IMG/VR virus record: IMGVR_UViG_3300047322_000336
Span: 1 to 48,345 of that record
Length of the DNA stretch: 48,345 nt
Source of the DNA: a virus
Reading direction: 5' to 3' (one strand)
Under the pieces are notes generated by a model. That model worked only from the letters and a program-made list of their open reading frames with translations, was not told where the DNA came from and did no database searches. The translations under genes and the position numbers were made by a program. Each line of letters starts with the position of its first letter. Position 1 is the first letter of the stretch. Shown piece after piece: positions 37,594-44,046 of the stretch.

Positions 37594-38430
37594 ATGAAGT
37601 ACATCGTAATCGAAGGGCGTATGCCTCAAGACGGTAGCAAAGCGCAACAGGCGTTGATCCTGTTCCCTAAATGGATGTCCCCCACCCTTGTGTGCGCGGG
37701 CATCACCGGGCGCGTCATTGAAATGACGGATGGCAGCGTTATTGACACCGGTGACACGCTTATGACGGAAGAACAGGTGTTCGCCGGTTTGGTTATTGGC
37801 GATTTGGCACAAGAAGCCGGTGCGCCGGAAGAATTCCCTGAACCGCCCACTGTTGAAATGCCCCCACAAACTGCCACTGACGCAGCGCAACAGCGTGATG
37901 ACGCCTACCGCGAAGGTATGCAGGCAATGCGTACCAAATTGGCTGAACTGCTTCTGCCCTTCGGTATGCCCACTGACGCGAAGGTGCCAAACTGGCTCAA
38001 AGAGCAACTGGAAGAACTGGCGAAGTTGCAAGCCCAACTGAAAGCTTTCGAGGGCGGCGCTACTCGACAGGCCTATGACGAAACGCTGGCGAAGCTGCAA
38101 GCCGCTGAAGACAACCTGGACGCATGGCGTGATGCAGCCGGTGCCGCCGGCCTGGGGCAAGAGTGCGAAGTGGAAAGCGGGCGTATCAAGCGGCTGTTTG
38201 TGGTCACGGACAACGCTAGCGACGACCTTAACACCCTTTGCGCCGCATACGGCTGCCTGCCCGGCCAGGACCGCCTGTCGTGGCTGCAGACTAAGCTGAA
38301 CGCACTGATTGAGGTTGAGGCTGATTTGCATGAAGCCAACAGCGCCGCCGACGATCAAGACCGGCAAATTCGAGATTTGCATGAAGCGTTGAGCAAAATC
38401 CGCAAACTGGCAAAGAACGCACTGAAATGA
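37594..38430 (+). CDS. Hypothetical coiled-coil protein
   Basis: The product has 278 residues from ATG 37594. The N-terminal 70 form a beta-rich domain (VIEGRMPQDG ... VIDTGDTLM). The remainder is largely helical and probably coiled coil (LKEQLEELAKLQAQL, LDAWRDAAGAAG, EVEADLHEANSAADDQDRQI). A GGAG ribosome site lies 12 bases upstream. Family not recognised. Confidence 0.65.
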   Translation: MKYIVIEGRMPQDGSKAQQALILFPKWMSPTLVCAGITGRVIEMTDGSVIDTGDTLMTEEQVFAGLVIGDLAQEAGAPEEFPEPPTVEMPPQTATDAAQQRDDAYREGMQAMRTKLAELLLPFGMPTDAKVPNWLKEQLEELAKLQAQLKAFEGGATRQAYDETLAKLQAAEDNLDAWRDAAGAAGLGQECEVESGRIKRLFVVTDNASDDLNTLCAAYGCLPGQDRLSWLQTKLNALIEVEADLHEANSAADDQDRQIRDLHEALSKIRKLAKNALK

Positions 38431-38606
38431 TGAACAACCCCACCGCCGCCCTGCAAGAACAAATTATCTTGGCAGGCTACAGCTTTATCAAGTGCAACCA
38501 AAGCCACTACTGGGTATGCCAGGATGATACCGACTTGAGCGAAGTGGCGGCGGGGTTGCAACTAGGCCCTTTGATATATCGCGTTGCAGCGATGCTGGGA
38601 GTTTGA
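38427..38606 (+). CDS. 59-residue hypothetical protein
   Basis: ATG 38427 overlaps the previous stop (ATGATGA; ATG 38430 in the same frame is an equal choice). The peptide has a helical start, CNQSHYWVCQDD in the middle, and a hydrophobic end (GPLIYRVAAMLGV). Function unknown. Confidence 0.55.
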   Translation: MMNNPTAALQEQIILAGYSFIKCNQSHYWVCQDDTDLSEVAAGLQLGPLIYRVAAMLGV

Positions 38607-38607
38607 C

Positions 38608-38694
38608 ATGTACAGCCTTTGTAGCTATTGTGGTACGCGGGTGTTCTACCCTAAAACCCGTTGTGTTTGTGGCAATCCGGTAGCAGGAGTGTGA
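38608..38694 (+). CDS. 28-residue double-Cys-knuckle micro-protein
   Basis: ATG 38608 follows GGGAG. The peptide has C-x-x-C and C-x-C pairs (CSYCG and CVCG), spaced as in the smallest zinc knuckles. It ends 3 bases before the next gene. Confidence 0.5.
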   Translation: MYSLCSYCGTRVFYPKTRCVCGNPVAGV

Positions 38695-38697
38695 CGT

Positions 38698-38949
38698 ATG
38701 GTTCCAGAACAAGCAAAGTGGCTTCTGCGCCACGCTAACGGGTGCGGCGAACCGGCGTTTTACCTTTCGCGGGAACCGTATGCGGGTATGTGTCCTGCAG
38801 CCCAAGAGGTATGGTTTCCAGACGGCACCCAACCAAAGCCCGGTGATGGCTTTAAATGTGGTTCGTGCGGCGCCCTGCTCGAACAGGGGAGCGTATACGA
38901 CCCGGCATACAAGAAAGACCTGTCAATGGAATATATCGAAGAACGCTAG
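38698..38949 (+). CDS. Small Cys-containing protein
   Basis: The 83-residue product has AGGAG upstream. CGEP, MCP and FKCGSCGALL give a possible zinc site. It ends the + strand block before a bidirectional terminator. Family not recognised. Confidence 0.6.
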   Translation: MVPEQAKWLLRHANGCGEPAFYLSREPYAGMCPAAQEVWFPDGTQPKPGDGFKCGSCGALLEQGSVYDPAYKKDLSMEYIEER

Positions 38950-38954
38950 GCAAC

Positions 38955-38983
38955 AAAAAGCCCCTTCTGTGAGGGGCTTGTTT
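38955..38983. terminator. Bidirectional terminator
   Basis: AAAAAGCCCC, a loop and GGGGCTTG/TTT lie between the + strand small genes and the - strand spanin operon. Confidence 0.75.
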
Positions 38984-39510
38984 CACTTCTGCTTCGCCAC
39001 CCCTCCCCCGCGACAAATCGCCCCTTGCGCCTCAGTCCAGGCCAATAACCCTTCGTACCGCGTGGCTAGCTGCCAGTAGAGGCTGGCCCATTGGCTTGCG
39101 GTGCTGACAACGGTACTAAAGGCAACACCGCTGGCGCCGTCTTGAATTCCGCTGGGGTTTCCGGGAAGTAGCACATTTGAGGCGGCGGCGTTGAGCACGC
39201 TAACAGCACCGTTGGTAACAGTACACTTATTATCAGCTTTCGTGGTGACATAAACTGGAACCTTCTGAATGATGGTGTCGCCCTTAACCTTTACCTCAAC
39301 GATCTTCTCAACGGTTTGGGTGACAACACGGGTTGTGGCTTGAGCGCTATCCCGCTGCGCCCGTGCCTCGGTAGTTTCACTCTGCGCCTTCACAACGTCT
39401 GCGCGTAAACCGCTGATGGTGCTTTGCAGATGGCCCCAGTACAACCACGCGCTCCCCGCGCATAGCAGTACCAGTACGGCACCGGCCAACCACTTGTACA
39501 GCGCCGTCAT
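38983..39510 (-). CDS. Rz: Inner-membrane spanin (Rz-like)
   Basis: The start is ATG 39510, overlapping the preceding stop. The 175 residues begin with one membrane segment (about 8-25), then a periplasmic coiled coil (TISGLRADVVKAQSETTEAR, AQRDSAQ) as in Rz. The C-terminal half is beta/helical. A second frame inside it encodes a lipoprotein (39066-39251). This is the embedded Rz/Rz1 arrangement, which fuses inner and outer membranes at the end of lysis. Confidence 0.82.
   Translation of the reverse strand: MTALYKWLAGAVLVLLCAGSAWLYWGHLQSTISGLRADVVKAQSETTEARAQRDSAQATTRVVTQTVEKIVEVKVKGDTIIQKVPVYVTTKADNKCTVTNGAVSVLNAAASNVLLPGNPSGIQDGASGVAFSTVVSTASQWASLYWQLATRYEGLLAWTEAQGAICRGGGVAKQK
39066..39251 (-). 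CDS. Rz1: Outer-membrane spanin (Rz1-like lipoprotein), nested
   Basis: The 61-residue product is read in another frame entirely inside the Rz-like gene. It begins MSPRKLIISVLLPTVLLAC, a signal peptide with lipobox ending at C19, and the mature part is Pro-rich, as usual for Rz1. The nested position and lipobox make the call good despite a weak ribosome site. Confidence 0.8.
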   Translation of the reverse strand: MSPRKLIISVLLPTVLLACSTPPPQMCYFPETPAEFKTAPAVLPLVPLSAPQANGPASTGS

Positions 39511-39803
39511 TCCCGGCACCCCCGCCGCTGCCTACAACGCCCTTGCAGGTAGGCAAACAGCATTGAGTTCACGAATACGATGATGTACCAGATGTTCCAC
39601 GCGTATTCACGAAGTATGGTGTAGTTGCCTTCCCAACCCATCACGGTAGGCAGGCGCAGCGCGAAGAACGCAAGCGCCAGGGCCAAGGCGGGAGCCAGGG
39701 GCCGGGGGTCACGTTCAGGAGGCCAGCGAAACATAATGATAAGCAGGAAAATAGCCGTAAGTAGCGCTACCCCAAGACTTGCAAAGTCCAGTATTCGTAT
39801 CAT
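39507..39803 (-). CDS. Small membrane protein of lysis block (holin/antiholin candidate)
   Basis: The 98-residue product has three hydrophobic stretches (about 6-26, 35-53, 70-88) and a basic C-terminus (GRCRQRRGCRE). It overlaps both neighbours by 4 bases (ATGA), so it is co-translated with the other holin candidate and the spanin. Confidence 0.6.
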   Translation of the reverse strand: MIRILDFASLGVALLTAIFLLIIMFRWPPERDPRPLAPALALALAFFALRLPTVMGWEGNYTILREYAWNIWYIIVFVNSMLFAYLQGRCRQRRGCRE

Positions 39804-40126
39804 TTCTTTTTAAACCTCGATAGCGTATCGATTAAGAAACCTGCTGGGTCCTTCGCGAATTGCGTGCTTAGGTGGATGAAGCCGCTCAAGACGTTCGGGA
39901 TGACGAAACCAATGAGCATGGAAGCCAGTGCAATCTCTTCGGCCCCGTAGTCGTGTTTCGCCATGTACGGCCCCAACAACCAAGCCAGCATCCCAGCGGC
40001 TATAAGATAACCCACAACCCGCATGGGCGTTTCCCTCCCCCCGGTAATCATAAAGCGCACCGCCGCCGCCGTTAGAGCGATAACCCCCGGCGCTGACAGC
40101 CACTTTCGAAATTCTTCTGTATCCAC
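39800..40126 (-). CDS. Holin candidate
   Basis: The 108-residue product has membrane segments around 13-28, 36-52 and 65-84 and a basic end (SRFKKK), typical of class I-like holins. It is first in the - strand lysis operon, upstream of a second membrane protein and the spanins. The endolysin gene lies next door on the other strand. Confidence 0.65.
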   Translation of the reverse strand: MDTEEFRKWLSAPGVIALTAAAVRFMITGGRETPMRVVGYLIAAGMLAWLLGPYMAKHDYGAEEIALASMLIGFVIPNVLSGFIHLSTQFAKDPAGFLIDTLSRFKKK

Positions 40127-40255
40127 TCTGGCGCCCCTATAAGTGTCTGTTATGATGTACGAGCCTTAACAGGCCCTGTGCATAATATAAGTCATTGGGT
40201 TAAGGCCACACCCTGGCTAGGTTTCGCTTGCCTACATTATTTCGAGGAAGTTCTT

Positions 40256-40768
40256 ATGCCTTTTATCAGCGCCGCGCAATGCCCTAACCCTAACGTGCCC
40301 GCATTCCTGGACATGCTAGCCTGGAGCGAGTTGGGTTCTGACTACCTAAGCCGCTCCGACAACGGCTACAACATTATTGTAACCGGCACCGACGGCAAAA
40401 TGGAAACGTTTACCGGCTACGCAGACCACCCTTTTGCAGCCGGGCGCCCTTCTAAGGTAATCAACAGTAAAGGACTCACGTCCAACGCCGCTGGCCGCTA
40501 CCAGCAAATGCTGCGCGATTGGCCGCACTACAAAGCGCAACTTAAACTACCTGACTTCGGCAAGTTGAGCCAAGACCTGTTGGCCATTCAGCATATTCGC
40601 GAATGCCGCGCACTAGCTGCCATTGCCTCGGGCAACATTCCAGCAGCCATTGCCCAGTGCGCCAATATTTGGGCCAGCTTACCGGGTAACGCCTACGGCC
40701 AGCCAGTACGCCCAACCGCCGCCCTGCTCGCCCGATACCAAGCAGCAGGCGGCGTACTGGCAGTTTAA
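40256..40768 (+). CDS. Endolysin, lambda R-like lytic transglycosylase (GH104)
   Basis: The 170-residue product aligns with lambda R: AFLDMLAWSE (lambda uses the same words, with catalytic Glu at E25 here), GYNIIVTG, TGYADHPF, SNAAGRYQQM, SQDLLAIQHIRE and CANIWASLPGNAYGQ. Lambda R cuts peptidoglycan without water to leave anhydro ends. There is no signal peptide, so a holin is required. GAGGAA lies before the ATG. It is transcribed away from the holin/spanin operon. Confidence 0.92.
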   Translation: MPFISAAQCPNPNVPAFLDMLAWSELGSDYLSRSDNGYNIIVTGTDGKMETFTGYADHPFAAGRPSKVINSKGLTSNAAGRYQQMLRDWPHYKAQLKLPDFGKLSQDLLAIQHIRECRALAAIASGNIPAAIAQCANIWASLPGNAYGQPVRPTAALLARYQAAGGVLAV

Positions 40769-40775
40769 GAACCAT

Positions 40776-40965
40776 AAGAACAGTAACCAGAACAGTAACA
40801 GGAAGTTTCTGTTCTGGCTTATACCCTAATCAGCTATGGCCCAAATCGGAAAGAGAACAGAAGAACGGCAACCGGCCAACCCAGCAATAGCGCCCCGACT
40901 GCTGATATATCTGCACTGATACATATAGGGCAAATGGCGGGTGGGTTTTACCGTTCTTCTGTTCT
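40776..40965. repeat. Second AAGAACAGTAA cluster and 15-bp inverted repeat
   Basis: After the endolysin, AAGAACAGTAA (40776-40786) and CAGAACAGTAA (40788-40798) are followed by an inverted TTTCTGTTCTGG copy (about 40806). A perfect 15-bp inverted repeat lies at 40854-40868 and 40951-40965 (AGAACAGAAGAACGG and its complement). The gap of 324 bases to the next gene contains no credible gene. The element is shared with 32274-32593. Confidence 0.8.
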
Positions 40966-41018
40966 TCCAGTTCTGGCAAAAACCCGACGAACGGTAGCAT
41001 TTTCGAAGACGGAAAAAG

Positions 41019-41047
41019 TGGACAACGCTGTCGAAGTAAACCAGAAT
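41019..41047 (+). promoter_or_regulatory. Sigma70-like promoter, family P1
   Basis: TGGACA, 17 bases, CAGAAT, then a leader with hairpin AGGGC...GCCCT (41057-41071) and ACTCAACTGGAG before ATG 41093. It is nearly identical to the copy at 42091. Confidence 0.7.
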
Positions 41048-41092
41048 TCGTTCTACAGGGCGCGGTGCCCTACTCAACTGGAGCGACACGAC

Positions 41093-41272
41093 ATGTTTAA
41101 TTTCTACCAAGCAAAAGTGACCCTGGACGGCGTAACCTACGGCGGCGACTGCTTCAGCGGTGAAGACTTCGCTATCCGTTCGCTTATCACCGAAGTGGCG
41201 CAGTCGTTGCGCCTGACCTTCTTGGACGCGGTTGTGCTGGTACGCGGCAAAGTTATCGTAGGGGTGCTGTAA
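41093..41272 (+). CDS. 59-residue hypothetical protein
   Basis: ATG 41093 follows the P1 promoter leader and CTGGAG. The peptide (FNFYQAKVTLDGVTYGGD ...) looks like a small alpha/beta domain and ends VRGKVIVGVL. Its stop overlaps the next start (TAATG). Function unknown. Confidence 0.65.
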   Translation: MFNFYQAKVTLDGVTYGGDCFSGEDFAIRSLITEVAQSLRLTFLDAVVLVRGKVIVGVL

Positions 41273-41688
41273 TGGATATGCAACGCGAAGATTTCCTGGC
41301 CCTCACCCGTGGCCCAATGGGCTATGACATGAATGGCGAGCCCGGCTACTACGGCAACAAAACGTTCATTAAACAGCCGTATTTTAAGGGTGTTGTGCCA
41401 GTCATTGGCAGCGCTCGCTACTACAACCAGTGCCGTATCCTGCAAGACCAGTTCCCGGCTGGCACCATCTTTGAGTTCCTTGGAACCACCTGCTTTAGCC
41501 GTGGTATTGCCCAACCCAATAAGCGCCAAGAACCCAGCGGTTCGGCGTACTTGCGCGTGCTCGCCCCTGCTAAAGAAGGCGGCATGGAAGAGGTTCTCTT
41601 CAGCGTTCGGGAGGCGCTGTCAATCGCTAAACAGATTTCCGTAGACACCATCAACCGCATGAATGGAGTAAACCACCGTGAGCCATAA
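41272..41688 (+). CDS. Hypothetical protein
   Basis: The 138-residue product overlaps the previous stop (TAATG). The segments CRILQDQFPAGTIFEFLGTT and PSGSAYLRVLAPAK look beta-rich; the last third is helical. Family not recognised; probably an early host-interaction or accessory protein given its promoter. Confidence 0.65.
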   Translation: MDMQREDFLALTRGPMGYDMNGEPGYYGNKTFIKQPYFKGVVPVIGSARYYNQCRILQDQFPAGTIFEFLGTTCFSRGIAQPNKRQEPSGSAYLRVLAPAKEGGMEEVLFSVREALSIAKQISVDTINRMNGVNHREP

Positions 41689-42025
41689 GACCATTGAAAA
41701 GACTGACAACTTTCGCGTAGTCACGTTCGACCCGGCACCAACCGCTGTTGACATGCAAGAGCTGTACGAAAAGGGTTGGACGTTGCATATGGGGCCGTTC
41801 GCTGTTCAGGCGGGCAAGTTTCATACAGCAATGTTCTTTCGCGCTGTTGTACCTTCAGCTGTTGTAGAGGTGCCTGCGCAGCGCAACGTCTGCGTTGTGC
41901 AAGACAAAAAGACAAAGTATTACAGCGTAGTGGACGCGCATTCTGACGAAGTTATTTCTGACAACTGGCCCACTTTCGGGTCGGCAGCGGCTAGCGCAGA
42001 GCAAGCCGGCTTCGCAGTCCTATAA
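41678..42025 (+). CDS. Hypothetical protein
   Basis: The 115-residue product from GTG 41678 (GGAG about 11 bases upstream) overlaps the previous gene. The C-terminal half (VVQDKKTKYYSVVDAHSDEVI) has a strand pattern with a long turn. It ends the transcript before a terminator. Family not recognised. Confidence 0.6.
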   Translation: MSHKTIEKTDNFRVVTFDPAPTAVDMQELYEKGWTLHMGPFAVQAGKFHTAMFFRAVVPSAVVEVPAQRNVCVVQDKKTKYYSVVDAHSDEVISDNWPTFGSAAASAEQAGFAVL

Positions 42026-42044
42026 ACACTAACCCGCACACCCC

Positions 42045-42077
42045 GCCCCTACCGTTCGTCGGCTAGGGGCATTTTTG
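42045..42077 (+). terminator. Intrinsic terminator
   Basis: GCCCCTA, a 12-base loop and TAGGGGC are followed by ATTTTTG. It ends the 41019 transcript just before the next P1 promoter. Confidence 0.8.
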
Positions 42078-42090
42078 TTGAAGAAAGTGG

Positions 42091-42119
42091 TGGACAACCC
42101 TGTCGAAGTAAACCAGAAT
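42091..42119 (+). promoter_or_regulatory. Sigma70-like promoter, family P1
   Basis: TGGACA, 17 bases, CAGAAT. The leader has a perfect AGGGCG/CGCCCT hairpin (42129-42143) and ACTCAACTGGAG before ATG 42163. Confidence 0.7.
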
Positions 42120-42162
42120 TCGTTCTACAGGGCGCGGCGCCCTACTCAACTGGAGATTCGAC

Positions 42163-42360
42163 ATGAACACACAAATTGCCCTTATCGAAACTGAAATGCA
42201 GACTGTTAGCGCTGAACTCAACCGCTTGTCGGAAAAGCGCGCTATCACTGGTTTGACCTTTGACGAAGACATGCAAGAAGATGCGTTGCAAGTTCGCTAT
42301 TTTGGTCTGGCCGACGACCTGGAAAGTACCCGCGACTTGGACATTGCTACTTCCTGCTAA
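42163..42360 (+). CDS. Small helical acidic protein
   Basis: The 65-residue product has a long first helix (QIALIETEMQTVSAELNRLSEKRA) and an acidic second half. It is the first gene after a P1 promoter. Function unknown. Confidence 0.65.
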   Translation: MNTQIALIETEMQTVSAELNRLSEKRAITGLTFDEDMQEDALQVRYFGLADDLESTRDLDIATSC

Positions 42361-42387
42361 CACCCTACTCAACTGGAGCGCCAAGAC

Positions 42388-42816
42388 ATGACTTATTCTA
42401 CCTTCGACGTTGCCCAAGCCGCAGCCGCTTACCAGTTGGACTGCGCCGGCGAGCTGCTCACCGTGACCAAGGTCAAAACCGCCCGGTGGTTGCTGTGTAA
42501 AGAAGATGGTACTGTAGTCGTGTCGAAGCGCTCCGAAACCGAAGTTCTGGCGCAAGCTGCTAAAATTGAGGTTCGCCGGTTGAATGGCAACCTGCACGGC
42601 TTCCGGTTCGGCTCCCGCGTTGACACCGGCACCGTTATGAAATACGCCAAGGCCGTTTGGGCCGACCGGTTCAGCTACTCGGCTGTTGAGTTCGACGGCC
42701 ATTACTGGTTTGCTGATATCACTGATACAAAAACTGGCCAGACTGCCGAACATCTGCGCCTTGACTACCATATCAACTACGAACGCCTGCCGGAATTCGC
42801 CGTCAAGGCTGCTTAA
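42388..42816 (+). CDS. Hypothetical protein
   Basis: The 142-residue product is preceded by another copy of the ACTCAACTGGAG ribosome-site block but without the P1 -35/-10. It has several aromatic strands (ARWLLCKEDGTVVVS, VEFDGHYWFADITD). Family not recognised. Confidence 0.65.
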   Translation: MTYSTFDVAQAAAAYQLDCAGELLTVTKVKTARWLLCKEDGTVVVSKRSETEVLAQAAKIEVRRLNGNLHGFRFGSRVDTGTVMKYAKAVWADRFSYSAVEFDGHYWFADITDTKTGQTAEHLRLDYHINYERLPEFAVKAA

Positions 42817-42831
42817 CCTGGAGCGATACGC

Positions 42832-43080
42832 ATGGGTGAATTACTTATCTTGGAATGGCTGCGCAAAAAGTACGTACAACGCGCTGATGAACGCCAAAAG
42901 GCAATGGGGTTGCAGTACACGGAAGCTGAAACCCACGACTTGGCGCGGGAGTTTTACAACGCCCATGTCGCGCCATTGAAAGCAGAAATTGCGCAACTCA
43001 AAGCAGGTGGCCAAGTTACTAGGGGCGAGCTTGAGCGCCTTGAGGAATTTAAGCGGCAGGTTCGGGAGAATCGCAGATGA
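42832..43080 (+). CDS. Small coiled-coil protein
   Basis: The 82-residue product is nearly all helical (HVAPLKAEIAQLKAGGQ, RGELERLEEFKRQVRENRR). CTGGAG lies upstream; the stop overlaps the next ATG. Function unknown. Confidence 0.6.
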   Translation: MGELLILEWLRKKYVQRADERQKAMGLQYTEAETHDLAREFYNAHVAPLKAEIAQLKAGGQVTRGELERLEEFKRQVRENRR

Positions 43081-43601
43081 ACAGCCTTGACCTGGACGTT
43101 GAAGACGACCTGCTTGACCTCCCCGGCACCCGTGCGCCAGCTGAAAAGCTGTACCCGATGCTACCGCCCATCAACATGCAACTGGACCGCTGCGCCAAGT
43201 TCGCGGCTGACTTCAAGGTTGGTAAAGTCAAAGACGTGGATTACAGCGGCACCCTCCCCGACTTGCAGCTGTGGACCTATGCTGAACTGTTTGCCTACTG
43301 GTACGCGCTGTACTGGAAGAAGCCGAACCCTGTGATTCTCGGCAACGCCTTCCTAGCGGCTGCCAAGTGCCGGGCGGGCAGCAGCTGGCACAAAGTCAAG
43401 TCGCCAAAGTTGCGGGATTGGACTGGCCGGGCTGAAGCTATCGACGCTTCTGCAACTGCCGTGCGCCTGCTCATTGACCTACCCTTCGATTGCAGCCGGG
43501 TGCGCCCCAACGTGGAAAATTCTACGCACTGGCGGGCGGTGTGGTTTAACATGGCAACACGCACCCCTGTGATTCCAACAGAGCCGTTTCGCATACTCTA
43601 G
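43077..43601 (+). CDS. Hypothetical protein
   Basis: The 174-residue product starts with an acidic segment (LDLDVEDDLLDLPG), followed by a Trp/Tyr-rich part (LQLWTYAELFAYWYALYWKKPNP). It ends right at the promoter before the packaging genes, so it is the last gene of the early-type block. Family not recognised. Confidence 0.62.
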   Translation: MNSLDLDVEDDLLDLPGTRAPAEKLYPMLPPINMQLDRCAKFAADFKVGKVKDVDYSGTLPDLQLWTYAELFAYWYALYWKKPNPVILGNAFLAAAKCRAGSSWHKVKSPKLRDWTGRAEAIDASATAVRLLIDLPFDCSRVRPNVENSTHWRAVWFNMATRTPVIPTEPFRIL

Positions 43602-43627
43602 ACACCCTGCCCTCGCCGCCCTATAAT
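43599..43627 (+). promoter_or_regulatory. Strong promoter for the packaging/head operon
   Basis: TAGACA (5 of 6), 17 bases, TATAAT (6 of 6). The -10 box lies in the 5' arm of a terminator-like hairpin, so transcripts starting near 43634 would lack that arm. Confidence 0.7.
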
Positions 43628-43658
43628 CCCCTGCATGCGCAAGCTCCAGGGGATTTTT
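43625..43658 (+). terminator. Terminator-like hairpin overlapping the promoter
   Basis: AATCCCCTG (43625-43633) pairs with CAGGGGATT (43647-43655), followed by TTT. It would stop RNA arriving from the upstream genes. The AGGGGA ribosome site of the next gene lies in its 3' arm. Confidence 0.65.
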
Positions 43659-43659
43659 A

Positions 43660-44046
43660 ATGAGTGCGGTTGACCTTACACTCGAAGACGATAGCACCGG
43701 CAACAGTGAGGAACCTCTAGAGTTCCTAGCTAAAGTCATGTCGGGCGTAGACCCGCGCCAGCGTTCTGAACTGCTCAAGCTTATCGATACTATCGAAGAA
43801 GAAAATTTTGGCGACCCACCCGATGAAGAACAGTGGGAAGCCATCAAACGTACAGTTTCCCTTTACCATGAATACCAGCCAGTGCCGCTTGGCTTGTCCA
43901 CCGCTGCCGCCAGAACCATTGCGGAGTACATGCACGCTAAGCGTAAATCGCTTGAAATCAGCGAACATGGCGCCCATGCAGCGGTAACGCCGCTGGAAGC
44001 CGACGAACTTGATTTGTTCGAGGCGTGGTTTCATGACCAGTTTTGA
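43660..44046 (+). CDS. Putative terminase small subunit
   Basis: The 128-residue product is acidic and helical (PRQRSELLKLIDTIEEENF, STAAARTIAEYMHAKRK) and lies directly before TerL, overlapping it by 14 bases. Position and size support a TerS role (packaging-site recognition), but no clear helix-turn-helix is visible. It is the first gene of the late operon. Confidence 0.5.
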   Translation: MSAVDLTLEDDSTGNSEEPLEFLAKVMSGVDPRQRSELLKLIDTIEEENFGDPPDEEQWEAIKRTVSLYHEYQPVPLGLSTAAARTIAEYMHAKRKSLEISEHGAHAAVTPLEADELDLFEAWFHDQF

